Assembly: GCA_038900335.1 (NCBI GenBank)
Contig: JBBMRB010000020.1
Coordinates: 1 to 64,000 of the forward strand
Source: Rs1 sp038900335
GTDB lineage: Bacteria > Pseudomonadota > Gammaproteobacteria > Pseudomonadales > Balneatricaceae
DNA length: 64,000 bases
Reading direction: 5' to 3'
Below, in pieces: positions 17,143 to 25,931 of this stretch. A model generated the notes under the pieces. The model had not been told where the DNA came from, ran no database searches, and worked only from the letters and a program-made list of their open reading frames with translations. The first letter of the stretch is position 1. Each line of letters starts with the position of its first letter. Both the position numbers and the translations under genes were made by a program.

Positions 17143-18111
17143 ATGATGATTAAAGACTGTAGCGCATTAGGCTACGATATTATAGGCGATGTTCACGGCT
17201 GTGCCTTAGCACTTAAATTGCTGTTAGGGCGCTTAGGCTACTCAAAAAGAAATGGGGTATATTTTCACCCACTACGTAAAATAGTTTTTCTTGGCGATAT
17301 TATTGATCGCGGTCCAAGAATTCGAGAGGCATTACATTTAGTGCGTGATATGGTCGATGCCGGTAATGCCTACATCATCATGGGTAATCATGAATATAAC
17401 TATCTAAGTTACTGTACCTCGGGCGAATCTGTACATATGCCTTATTTGCGAGAGCATACCTCTCGTCATCGGCGGATATTACAAGAAACGCTAAATCAGC
17501 TGGCTAACTACCCCAATGATAGAAAAGATTTTTATGAGTGGATGAAAACGCTACCTGTGTTTTTAGAATTTGACACCTTTAGAGCGGTACATGCTTGCTG
17601 GCACAAAGAGCTAATAGCGCAAATGCTAGAGAAAACAGGCTCAAGTACGATTGATACTGAATTTTTATATCACTCAGCAGTAAAGGATACTTTTGAGTGG
17701 ACCGTAATGGATAGACTGTTGCGCGGCACGCAAATCAAGTTACCTAACAATGAAACCATGACTTGTCGAGATGGTTATGTAAGGCAGTTTTTTAGAACAA
17801 AGTTTTGGGAAAAAAATCCTGAATTATATAGTGATGTCGTGTTCCAGCCTGATCCATTACCAAGCAATATGCTCAATCGCGTACTGTCAAAAGCGGAATT
17901 AGATAACCTCTATTACTATTCATCTGAAGAAAAGTCGCTATTTATTGGCCACTACTGGTGTGAGGGTGAGCCTGCTCCCATTACCGATAATATCGCTTGT
18001 TTAGATTACAGTGCCGTGAAATTTGGAAAATTAGTCGCATATCGCTATGACTTTGAAAAACACTTAAGTAAAGATAAGTTTGTCAGCGTAGATGTCGGCA
18101 GTGAGATATAG
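17143..18111 (+). CDS. PPP-family metallophosphoesterase
   Basis: 322 residues with the three PPP signature motifs: DIIGDVHGC, FLGDIIDRGPR and MGNHEYN, then His-containing VHACWH and FIGHYW segments that complete a di-metal site. It resembles serine/threonine phosphatases and bis(5'-nucleosyl)-tetraphosphatase-like enzymes; the substrate is unknown. It begins two bases after nadK, so the two are likely co-transcribed. The ribosome site is weak, consistent with coupling. An alternative ATG lies one codon later. Confidence 0.88.
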   Translation: MMIKDCSALGYDIIGDVHGCALALKLLLGRLGYSKRNGVYFHPLRKIVFLGDIIDRGPRIREALHLVRDMVDAGNAYIIMGNHEYNYLSYCTSGESVHMPYLREHTSRHRRILQETLNQLANYPNDRKDFYEWMKTLPVFLEFDTFRAVHACWHKELIAQMLEKTGSSTIDTEFLYHSAVKDTFEWTVMDRLLRGTQIKLPNNETMTCRDGYVRQFFRTKFWEKNPELYSDVVFQPDPLPSNMLNRVLSKAELDNLYYYSSEEKSLFIGHYWCEGEPAPITDNIACLDYSAVKFGKLVAYRYDFEKHLSKDKFVSVDVGSEI

Positions 18112-18188
18112 CATTATCGCCTGCTAATGTGGCGATTTAAAGAATGATAAACAAAAGCGTATAAAGATAACTGACGAAGAGTAAAGCA

Positions 18189-18443
18189 ATGAATTATCAA
18201 GAGTTGATTGATAAGATGACCCCGCAAATGCACCAGGCAATTAAGCTGGCAATTGAGCTGGGTAAGTGGCCTGATGGTAAAAAACTAACGAGTGAGCAGT
18301 TAGATATTTGTATGCGCGCAGTGATTTATTACGAGCAGAGATTGCCTGAGCAAGATCGCACAGGCTTTATTGATAGAAAAAGAGCGGATGGTTCGCAAAA
18401 AGGAGTGAATCCTTTAGATCCTCAAGTTATTAAAATTCATTAA
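18189..18443 (+). CDS. DUF1315 (YeaC-like) small protein
   Basis: 84 residues with the family's conserved pattern: TPQMHQAIKLAIELGKWPDGKKLT, then CMRAVIYYEQRLPEQDRTGFIDR. Function is unknown. It is soluble and has no signal peptide. The position between the phosphoesterase and the DUF2797 gene matches the conserved neighbourhood seen in Pseudomonas. Confidence 0.88.
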   Translation: MNYQELIDKMTPQMHQAIKLAIELGKWPDGKKLTSEQLDICMRAVIYYEQRLPEQDRTGFIDRKRADGSQKGVNPLDPQVIKIH

Positions 18444-18493
18444 TAACACGCTAATAAATTAGAACCTTAAATAATGAAAGGTCGCAATAGCCA

Positions 18494-19336
18494 ATGACAA
18501 TGATGAGAACCGGGCAGATGCAGAAAATGCGCTGCCAGTTGAATGATACACAAAATAGCCAAATTCAGTACTATTTAGAGTTAGATGATCAGCCTTTACT
18601 AATGAATGAGTTGTTAGGTAAAGAAATTTATATACAGCACTTAGGGGCCATTCACTGCAGTCACTGTGGGCGTGCCACCAAGAAAAGCTTTAGCCAGGGC
18701 TATTGTTATCCTTGCTCTAAAAAATTAGCGCAATGCGATTTATGCATGATGAGCCCCGATAGGTGCCATTTTCATCTAGGGACCTGTCGCGATGAAGAGT
18801 TTGCGAAAAGCGTTTGTTTTAATGAGCATTTTGTATATTTAGCTAATTCTTCAGGCATTAAAGTGGGGATTACGAGAGCGCCGCAAATCCCGACACGCTG
18901 GATGGATCAAGGAGCTGTTGAAGCGTTGCCGATATTTCGAGTGGCAACACGCAGACAATCCGGCTTGATTGAAAAAGTATTTTCTGAACACATCAGCGAT
19001 AAGACTAACTGGCGTAAAATGCTAAAGGGTGAAACAACAGACATTAACCTGTATGAGTTACGCGATGAGCTGATGGCTAAATGCAAAACAGAAATTGACG
19101 AAATTGTCAGTGAGTATGGTTTGCAAGATATTCAAGCGCTAGACACAGTTGACAGTGTTGCGTTGTCTTACCCTGTTTTAGAGTACCCTGTTAAAGTCAG
19201 CTCTCATAACCTTGATAAAACAGCGCGAGTAAGCGGTGTATTAAAGGGGATTAAAGGGCAGTATTTGATATTGGATACCGGCGTCATTAATTTAAGAAAA
19301 TACACTTCATATAACATAGAGTTAGGTTTAGTTTAA
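18494..19336 (+). CDS. DUF2797 family protein
   Basis: 280 residues. Residues ~55-95 carry four CxxC-like cysteine pairs (CSHCGR, CYPCSK, CDLCMM and downstream His/Cys), a probable zinc ribbon. The following block FVYLANSSGIKVGITRAPQIPTRW has the look of a GIY-YIG nuclease-like core. The family has no assigned role that I know. An AAAGG ribosome site precedes the start. Its place before pepN is a conserved neighbourhood. Confidence 0.85.
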   Translation: MTMMRTGQMQKMRCQLNDTQNSQIQYYLELDDQPLLMNELLGKEIYIQHLGAIHCSHCGRATKKSFSQGYCYPCSKKLAQCDLCMMSPDRCHFHLGTCRDEEFAKSVCFNEHFVYLANSSGIKVGITRAPQIPTRWMDQGAVEALPIFRVATRRQSGLIEKVFSEHISDKTNWRKMLKGETTDINLYELRDELMAKCKTEIDEIVSEYGLQDIQALDTVDSVALSYPVLEYPVKVSSHNLDKTARVSGVLKGIKGQYLILDTGVINLRKYTSYNIELGLV

Positions 19337-19667
19337 AACTCATTAGCTGGCATTGCTCGCTGTTTTGATATGGCGGCAATGGCAACAACTCTCATCAGGA
19401 TTACCTGTGGATAGTGTTACTAGCATTTAATTTATGTTTTCTGCATTGCTGATGTCTCAATTTATTTTGTTATATGCCCCCAAAAACTACCTATAAAAAT
19501 GCATTGTTATGTCGTTTCATGGTCTATGCTATTGGTATATACAGCTTAATTCAGCTTTCGTTAAAAATTATCATAAACAGGGCTAATAGCTATCGTCACT
19601 GGTCTGTGAATTATGCTAACGTACCTTAATAAAGTGTTATACATCATTTGGTTTAGAGGTTTATACG
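19337..19667. other. Intergenic region upstream of pepN
   Basis: 331 AT-rich bases with no credible open frame on either strand. It should contain the pepN promoter, but no -35/-10 pair stands out clearly enough to call. Confidence 0.4.
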
Positions 19668-22313
19668 ATGTCACAACCTAACGTTATTTATTTAAAAGAT
19701 TACCAAGTACCTGCATACCTAATTGCCAGTACAAAATTACATTTTGAGCTGCTTGATGAATATACTCAAGTGACTGCTACGCTTAGCTGTCATCGCAACA
19801 GTGAAAGTGTTGAGCAAGATGCCGCATTATTTTTACACGGCCACCAAAGCCTAGAGCTATTAGCGCTGAGTATCGACAATGAGCCATTATTGACAACTGA
19901 TTATGTTCGTGATGATAAAGGCCTTACTATTGATAGTGTACCTACTAGTTTTGAGCTAGAAGTTGTCACGAAAATATACCCTGATAAAAATACCGCACTA
20001 GAGGGTTTATATCGCTCAGAGGGCATGTTTTGTACTCAATGTGAAGCGGAGGGCTTTAGGCGTATTACCTTTTGTCAAGATAGACCTGATGTGATGTCTA
20101 TCTATGAGGTAACACTCAGCGCTGATAAAGCACAATATCCGGTATTACTTTCCAATGGTAATCAAACAGATAAAGGGGAGGGCGAAGATGGCCGCCACTG
20201 GGCGACATGGTCTGACCCGCATCCAAAACCTGCTTATTTATTTGCCTTAGTGGCCGGTGATTTATCTCATATTGAAGATAGCTTTCAGACGTTATCTGGG
20301 CGCGATGTAACATTAAAAATATTCGCCGATCAAAAAGATTTAGATAAACTTGATTATGCGATGATTTCGTTAAAAAAATCGATGGCGTGGGACGAGCAGG
20401 TTTATGGTCGTGAATACGATCTAGATGTTTTTAATATTGTCGCAGTCGACTTTTTCAATATGGGAGCAATGGAGAATAAGGGCCTTAATATATTTAATAC
20501 CTCCTGTGTTTTGGCGCACCCTGAAACGACAACAGATGCCACTTATCAGCGCGTTGAAGCGATTGTTGCCCATGAATATTTTCATAACTGGTCAGGTAAC
20601 CGAGTTACTTGTCGAGACTGGTTTCAATTAAGCTTGAAAGAAGGTTTTACTGTCTTTCGCGATGGCCAATTTTCAGCGGATATGAATTCAAGTACGGTGC
20701 ACCGCATAGAAAGCGTGCAGACTTTAAGAACCAGTCAGTTCTCAGAAGATGCAGGCCCTATGGCGCACTCTGTTAGACCCGCATCGTTCATGGAAATATC
20801 TAACTTCTATACCATGACAGTCTACGAGAAAGGTGCTGAAGTCGTTCGCATGATCCACACCTTACTTGGCGCTCAAAAGTTTAGAGAAGGCAGTGATTTA
20901 TATTTTGAACGCCACGATGGCCAAGCGGTAACGACAGATGATTTTGTTGCTGCAATGCAAGATGTATCCGCTAAAGATCTAACACAATTTAAGAATTGGT
21001 ATAGCCAGGCGGGAACACCGCAATTAACAGTAACGGATAGTTATGATTCTGAGTTACAGCGCTATCAAATAACGATCGCACAAAGCTGTCCTGCAACCCC
21101 TGGGCAAAGCGAGAAGCAACCGTTTCATATGCCTTTTCTGTTAGGTTTGTTGGATAGAGATGGCAACGATATCGAGCTAGTAGATACCGTGGATGCCCCA
21201 GGGCAATCAACCAAATTATTGGAGCTCACTCAAGCTGAGCAAACGTTTAGTTTTGAAAATATAGCTGCCAGGCCAGTACCATCGTTGCTGCGTGGCTTTA
21301 GTGCACCAGTTAAACTAGATTATAAATATAGCCGTGATCAGCTGGTTTTCTTGATGAGCCATGATGCTGATGGTTTTAACCGCTGGGAAGCTTCGCAAAA
21401 ACTCGGTGTCGATATTTTATTAGAGTTAGTACAAAAAATTAATGTTGGCTCTGAGTTGATATTAGATCAGCGCTTAGTGGAAGCTTATCGTGCGGTATTA
21501 TCTGATAGCTCACTTGATAAAGCGATGATCGCACAAGTGCTAACATTACCAACCGAATCTTACTTAGCGCAGCTGTGTGATGAAGTTGCCGTGTTGAGTA
21601 TCCACAAGGCGAGAAAGTTTGCGATAAGAAGCCTTGCCAGTGCACTAGAAATCGAGTTTTTAGCGGCTTATCAAGGTGCTCGCCTTGCCGCTGAATCTTA
21701 TTCACCAAGTGCGCAGTGTGTTGCTAAACGTCAATTACAGAATTTAAGCCTGTCTTATTTAATTACGTTAGAAAGAGAAAGTTATTTAGAGCTTGCCCTA
21801 AAACAATATGATAAAGCAGATAATATGACGGACTCAATGGCCGCATTATCTATGGTTGTACACTCTAAATTTGAAGAGGCTAGCGTTAACTTATTAGCTG
21901 ATTTTTATCACAAATGGTCACACGATACCCTGGTTGTGAATCAGTGGTTTGCAGTGCAAGCGAGTGATACTAAAACAGGTGCTTTAGCAAAAGTAGAAGC
22001 GCTGATGCAGCATGAAGCATTTGATATGGTTAACCCCAATAAAGTGCGCAGTTTGATCGCTGTATTTTGTATGCGAAATTTAGTTAATTTTCATGCAGAA
22101 GATGGTACAGGTTATAGCTTTTTAGCCGATCAAATAATAATACTAGATAAATCAAACCCGCAAATGGCAGCACGCCTGTTAGGCCCGTTGACAAAGTGGG
22201 CTCGATTTAATAAAAATAGACAGACACAAATGCGCGCGCAATTACAGCGAATTTTAGATAGCGGCTCTCTCTCTGCAGATGTGTATGAGGTTGTTAGTAA
22301 AAGCTTGATTTAA
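19668..22313 (+). CDS. pepN: Aminopeptidase N (M1 family)
   Basis: 881 residues, the usual length for the gammaproteobacterial enzyme. The exopeptidase motif GAMEN lies at 266-270, the zinc motif HEYFH at 302-306 and the third ligand Glu in the LKEGFTVFRD segment about 18 residues later. It removes N-terminal amino acids from peptides in the cytoplasm. The C-terminal helical half (about residues 560-881) is intact. An AGAGGT ribosome site precedes the ATG. No anomalies seen. Confidence 0.97.
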   Translation: MSQPNVIYLKDYQVPAYLIASTKLHFELLDEYTQVTATLSCHRNSESVEQDAALFLHGHQSLELLALSIDNEPLLTTDYVRDDKGLTIDSVPTSFELEVVTKIYPDKNTALEGLYRSEGMFCTQCEAEGFRRITFCQDRPDVMSIYEVTLSADKAQYPVLLSNGNQTDKGEGEDGRHWATWSDPHPKPAYLFALVAGDLSHIEDSFQTLSGRDVTLKIFADQKDLDKLDYAMISLKKSMAWDEQVYGREYDLDVFNIVAVDFFNMGAMENKGLNIFNTSCVLAHPETTTDATYQRVEAIVAHEYFHNWSGNRVTCRDWFQLSLKEGFTVFRDGQFSADMNSSTVHRIESVQTLRTSQFSEDAGPMAHSVRPASFMEISNFYTMTVYEKGAEVVRMIHTLLGAQKFREGSDLYFERHDGQAVTTDDFVAAMQDVSAKDLTQFKNWYSQAGTPQLTVTDSYDSELQRYQITIAQSCPATPGQSEKQPFHMPFLLGLLDRDGNDIELVDTVDAPGQSTKLLELTQAEQTFSFENIAARPVPSLLRGFSAPVKLDYKYSRDQLVFLMSHDADGFNRWEASQKLGVDILLELVQKINVGSELILDQRLVEAYRAVLSDSSLDKAMIAQVLTLPTESYLAQLCDEVAVLSIHKARKFAIRSLASALEIEFLAAYQGARLAAESYSPSAQCVAKRQLQNLSLSYLITLERESYLELALKQYDKADNMTDSMAALSMVVHSKFEEASVNLLADFYHKWSHDTLVVNQWFAVQASDTKTGALAKVEALMQHEAFDMVNPNKVRSLIAVFCMRNLVNFHAEDGTGYSFLADQIIILDKSNPQMAARLLGPLTKWARFNKNRQTQMRAQLQRILDSGSLSADVYEVVSKSLI

Positions 22314-22319
22314 GACAGA

Positions 22320-22398
22320 TTGTTAGTTCGATCGATTATGCTAGGTTTAATGATTTATTTAACCACTTAGAGCTATTGATGATTGATAGAACTAACAA
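22320..22398 (+). repeat. Widely spaced 10-bp inverted repeat after pepN
   Basis: TTGTTAGTTC at 22320-22329 is exactly matched by its reverse complement at 22389-22398. The arms enclose 59 bases, and further short complementarity lies just inside the arms. It may fold as an extended 3' structure of the pepN transcript; no T-tract follows. Confidence 0.35.
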
Positions 22399-22542
22399 CA
22401 TGCGCTAAGGTCAATAGAGAGTAATGAATACCTGAAACACTGGTAAAACAGTTAAACGCAGGAATATTACGGCTGAAATTGCTTAGCAGTAAAATGAATG
22501 TATTATTAAAATTATTTTTTATATTTAAATACGGAAGAAATA

Positions 22543-22929
22543 ATGTCTCGTAAAATAACACAAGATGACAAATTCGATTTTCAACAAAACTACCGTCGTT
22601 ACATCAAATTTTATGATTTATATAATCAGCATAATGAAGGCTTTAAAACTGCAAAAGCTAGCAGAGTGTGGATAGCTGCTATCGTTGCTGTGGTTTTTGC
22701 GATGGGCTCTTCGTTCTTTTTAGGCGTGGCTGCTGGCCTATTCGGCTTATATTTCTATCGCGTGATCAGTGCTAATCTAAATAAGAGCAGTGCCGATGAA
22801 GGTAGAGAGAGCAGTGAGCGTTGGTTTGCTGCTAAAGGTCTTAAGTTTGAAGGTCGTGTGTTGTATCGCAATGATGATGTGATGCTAGAATCTCCTCTAG
22901 ACCCTTTTGATGATGCTATGTATCAATAG
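22543..22929 (+). CDS. Small membrane protein of unknown function
   Basis: 128 residues. The N-terminal ~40 residues are polar and aromatic (FQQNYRRYIKFYDLY), followed by a hydrophobic hairpin at about 45-75 (VWIAAIVAVVFAMG, then FFLGVAAGLFGLYFYRV) and an acidic C-terminal tail containing PLDPFDDAMYQ. I do not recognise the family. A GGAAG ribosome site (GAAGAAATA ATG) is present and codon use looks like the neighbours, so it is probably real. It stands alone between pepN and the AlbA_2 gene. Confidence 0.65.
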   Translation: MSRKITQDDKFDFQQNYRRYIKFYDLYNQHNEGFKTAKASRVWIAAIVAVVFAMGSSFFLGVAAGLFGLYFYRVISANLNKSSADEGRESSERWFAAKGLKFEGRVLYRNDDVMLESPLDPFDDAMYQ

Positions 22930-23035
22930 TCACTCCTTGATATAGCATTAAGCCTGCATAGTTTAAAGGCTGTTTAAAAAATGTGTGCTTAGATCAGATT
23001 TTTGTTTGTGACATTAATGTTTGCAAAGGTCTCAT

Positions 23036-23842
23036 ATGGCAAAAACAGAATTTCAAGGCTTAACCCAAAAGACACGTCAGTTATTAGCGGGCAATGAAAG
23101 CTTGTCAGTTGATTTTAAGCGCGATGCAAACGGGGTTAAAAGCAGTGATTTTGTAGCATTTGCCAATGCTAAAAACGGCGGCACTTTGTTAATTGGTATT
23201 GATGAGTATACTGATGACTCAGGGTTGCAGCGTGGTAAAGTAGTAGGTTGCAGTATTGATGATAATGCTCGGCTAGCGCTAGTGAATAAAGCACTAGAGT
23301 GTACACCGAGCATTGAAATTGATTTGTCTGTTGAAAATATTAAGCAGCAACCGATCATAAGAATAGATATCCTTGCCAATCAAAAACGACCCTTTTGTAA
23401 TTCTCGCGGTGAATATACTATGCGTGCAGATGGCCGAAATAGGGCGCTTTTCCCCAGTGAATTACTTGAAATATTTTTAGAATCTGAAACAGAGCGATTC
23501 TTTAATCGCTTTCAAAAAGTTGCTCTGCAGTTAGAAAAACACGTTAAAAATATCAATCATGTTCTCGACCAAGACTTAGGTCAGGTTAATTCGCGTATCA
23601 CCCTGTTTGAAAGCCAATTACACACGGCATTTTCTCGTATCGGCCAGTTAATGGACAGTAGTAAAAAACGCTCTAGAGCCCTGCTAAATACCATGAAAGA
23701 CAATCAAGAAAGTCTACTTTACTTGGAAAAAACGATCGCTGAAGATATTAGTGATGAAGCGTATGCCGATTATTTTGAGGTGCTATCTAGCAAGCTTGAT
23801 CGCTTAATCGTACTGAGTGAAAAATTAGAAGTGAAAAAATAA
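23036..23842 (+). CDS. AlbA_2 (Schlafen-type) domain protein with coiled-coil tail
   Basis: ATG 23036 is chosen over the upstream TTG 23021 because AAAGG lies just before it; 268 residues. Residues ~15-135 match the AlbA_2/AAA_4 pattern: LSVDFKRDANGVKSSDFVAFANAKNGGTLLIGI and the late RIDILANQKRPFC... YTMRADGRNRAL block. The C-terminal half is helical and charged (about 150-265), likely a coiled coil, rather than the helicase or winged-helix module often attached. Function is not known. It abuts the next gene by a stop/start overlap (TAATG), so it is coupled to a HAD phosphatase. Confidence 0.75.
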   Translation: MAKTEFQGLTQKTRQLLAGNESLSVDFKRDANGVKSSDFVAFANAKNGGTLLIGIDEYTDDSGLQRGKVVGCSIDDNARLALVNKALECTPSIEIDLSVENIKQQPIIRIDILANQKRPFCNSRGEYTMRADGRNRALFPSELLEIFLESETERFFNRFQKVALQLEKHVKNINHVLDQDLGQVNSRITLFESQLHTAFSRIGQLMDSSKKRSRALLNTMKDNQESLLYLEKTIAEDISDEAYADYFEVLSSKLDRLIVLSEKLEVKK

Positions 23843-24444
23843 TGAGTATAGATTTAAGTGCTAAAACTGCATGGGTTTTTGATCTTGATGGCACCTTGAC
23901 AATATCAGTACATGATTTTGATCACATGCGTAAAGAGTTAGGTATGAATGATAATGCAGATATACTGCAGGTTTTAGCTAGTAAAAAAGGTCAAGAGAAA
24001 CTAGATTTAACCGAGAAGCTAGATGCGTTAGAAGAATTTTATGCTAAAAAGGCGGCACCTGCAGCCGGTGTGGCTAACTTGATTTCAACGTTGTCTGCAA
24101 ACAAGTGCAAGCTGGCAATCTTTACACGTAACACTAAAGAGATGGCGATTTTATCGCTAAAAGCTATTGGCGTTTACCAATATTTTGATGATAATCATAT
24201 TATTGGCAGAGATGATGCGCCTCATAAACCAGACCCTAGTGCTCTATTGTATTTATTAAAACAATGGAATGTTGCAAATACAGAGGCTGTGATGGTTGGT
24301 GATTTTAAGTTTGATCTTGAAACAGCAAGAGCTGCAGATATAACTAGTGTGCATATTCCTGTAGATCAGCAGCGCTGGCCGCTATTAACAGATCATTGTT
24401 ATGACTCTTTAGATGAGCTTTGCGCAGCCTTACTCTATCGATAA
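23842..24444 (+). CDS. HAD-superfamily phosphatase (phosphoglycolate phosphatase-like)
   Basis: 200 residues. HAD motif I is FDLDGTLT (nucleophile Asp17 region), motif II sits in LAIFTRNTKEMA, and motifs III/IV in HKPDPSALLY and MVGDFKFDLETARAAD. A small helical cap (about residues 25-75) lies between motif I and II, as in subclass IA. Substrate cannot be named from the sequence. It overlaps the AlbA_2 gene by one base and converges on astB, from which it is separated by an AT-rich stem-loop. Confidence 0.85.
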   Translation: MSIDLSAKTAWVFDLDGTLTISVHDFDHMRKELGMNDNADILQVLASKKGQEKLDLTEKLDALEEFYAKKAAPAAGVANLISTLSANKCKLAIFTRNTKEMAILSLKAIGVYQYFDDNHIIGRDDAPHKPDPSALLYLLKQWNVANTEAVMVGDFKFDLETARAADITSVHIPVDQQRWPLLTDHCYDSLDELCAALLYR

Positions 24445-24468
24445 ATAGCTAGATAAAAGATAGCTAGA

Positions 24469-24496
24469 TAAATGTATCACTCTATAAATACATTTA
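24469..24496. terminator. AT-rich dyad between convergent genes
   Basis: TAAATGTAT (24469-24477) pairs with ATACATTTA (24488-24496) around a 10-base loop, between the ends of the HAD gene and astB. The stem has almost no G or C and no T-tract of note, so any bidirectional terminator role is weakly supported. Confidence 0.35.
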
Positions 24497-24520
24497 CCTA
24501 GTGTCGTTAATGACTTAGAA

Positions 24521-25855
24521 CTACCGTTGAAAAGGGTATAGCGAGCCCAGCTTCATGATCGCTGTGAGTTCATCAAGCGCTGTTCTTGACTCAATTAGCA
24601 GTAGTGGGTCAGCTAAGTCAGCTTCAGCTAAATTATCTCGATAGTGTTTTTCTACCCAAGCCGTCAGTGTTGCATAGAGCGAGTCATTCATTAATGTCGA
24701 TTGGTTTGTTGCCGCTATTTGTTGCTCATTCATGACAACTCTTAAACGCAAACAAGCGGGGCCGCCGCCATTTGACATGCTCTGTTTTAAATCAAAAATC
24801 AGTGTTTGATCAATTGGGCTATTGCCTGCTACTAGTGATTCAAGGTAGTGCCAAACACGTGGATTATTTTGGCACTCTTGCGGTATCACTAAGGCTGTCT
24901 TACCGTTAGGCAATGATAGCAATTGGCTGTTGAATAAATAGCTAGAGACAGCGTCTTGAACACTTACTTTATCAGTGGGTGCTTCAATAATATGAAAATT
25001 ATCGCCCATTTTAGTCATCAGTTCAGCTTTAACCTGATGTTGATTCAAAAATGCTTGTTGGTGACAAAATAAAATATTGGCATTGCCGACGGCAATAACA
25101 TCGTTATGAAATACACCGGCATCAATAACATCTGGGTTTTGCTGTGCATACACTACATGAGTATCTGCTAACTGATGTAGCCTAGCAACTGCTTGTGAGG
25201 CTTCTAATGTGTGTCTTGCTGGGTATTTTTTTGGGGCTATTTTACTGTCATCAAAGGCGTGCTTGCCATAGACAAAAAACTCGACACCGCGCTCAGCGTA
25301 TTCATGGCAAAAGCGAGTGTGATTGGCAGCGCCTTCATCGCCAAATTGATCAACACTAGGCAGTGCTTGATGGTGGCTGAAGTGTTCGGTATCGGCGAAA
25401 GTCGCCTGTAATACACGTCCTGTCACTTCATGTTCAATAGAGCGATGAAATTTATTACTTAAATTAGCGGCGGTAAAATGGATTTTATTGTCAGCCGTAT
25501 CAGCACTAGGTGAAACTGTTGCAGCATTAGCGGTCCACATGCTTGAGGCTGAGCAACAAGCTGCAAGAATACGCGGAGCTTGTTTACTGGCCTGCGCTAA
25601 TACATTGGCATCAGTACCACTAAAGCCAAGTTTTCTTAAGGTGTGGATATCAGGGCGCTCTTGCGGGGCTAAGACCCCTTGTGTCAAACCCATATCCGCA
25701 AGGGCTTTCATTTTAGCTAAGCCTTGCAGAGCTGCTTTTTTAGGGTTAGCTGCATTCGCTTGGTTTTTTTGTGAAGCGACATTACCATAAGATAAGCCAG
25801 CGTAGTTGTGTGTTGGACCCACTAAGCCGTCAAAATTTGCTTCTACCGCTTTCAT
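24521..25855 (-). CDS. astB: N-succinylarginine dihydrolase
   Basis: 444 residues. This second AST-pathway enzyme converts N2-succinylarginine to N2-succinylornithine, ammonia and carbon dioxide. Family hallmarks are the N-terminal NFDGLVGPTHNYAGLSYGNVAS, the FHNDVIAVGN segment with an active-site His, and the SMSNGGGPACLRLRV block with the catalytic Cys near the C-terminus. Good AGGAG ribosome site upstream of the start. It is the last gene of the minus-strand ast cluster, 76 bp after astD, and converges on the HAD gene. Confidence 0.97.
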   Translation of the reverse strand: MKAVEANFDGLVGPTHNYAGLSYGNVASQKNQANAANPKKAALQGLAKMKALADMGLTQGVLAPQERPDIHTLRKLGFSGTDANVLAQASKQAPRILAACCSASSMWTANAATVSPSADTADNKIHFTAANLSNKFHRSIEHEVTGRVLQATFADTEHFSHHQALPSVDQFGDEGAANHTRFCHEYAERGVEFFVYGKHAFDDSKIAPKKYPARHTLEASQAVARLHQLADTHVVYAQQNPDVIDAGVFHNDVIAVGNANILFCHQQAFLNQHQVKAELMTKMGDNFHIIEAPTDKVSVQDAVSSYLFNSQLLSLPNGKTALVIPQECQNNPRVWHYLESLVAGNSPIDQTLIFDLKQSMSNGGGPACLRLRVVMNEQQIAATNQSTLMNDSLYATLTAWVEKHYRDNLAEADLADPLLLIESRTALDELTAIMKLGSLYPFQR

Positions 25856-25931
25856 ATACCACTCCTATAATTATCTGCTCTAATGATAAAAAAGAGCAGA
25901 TAATATCTATGTTTTAAAATTGAATTAAGCT

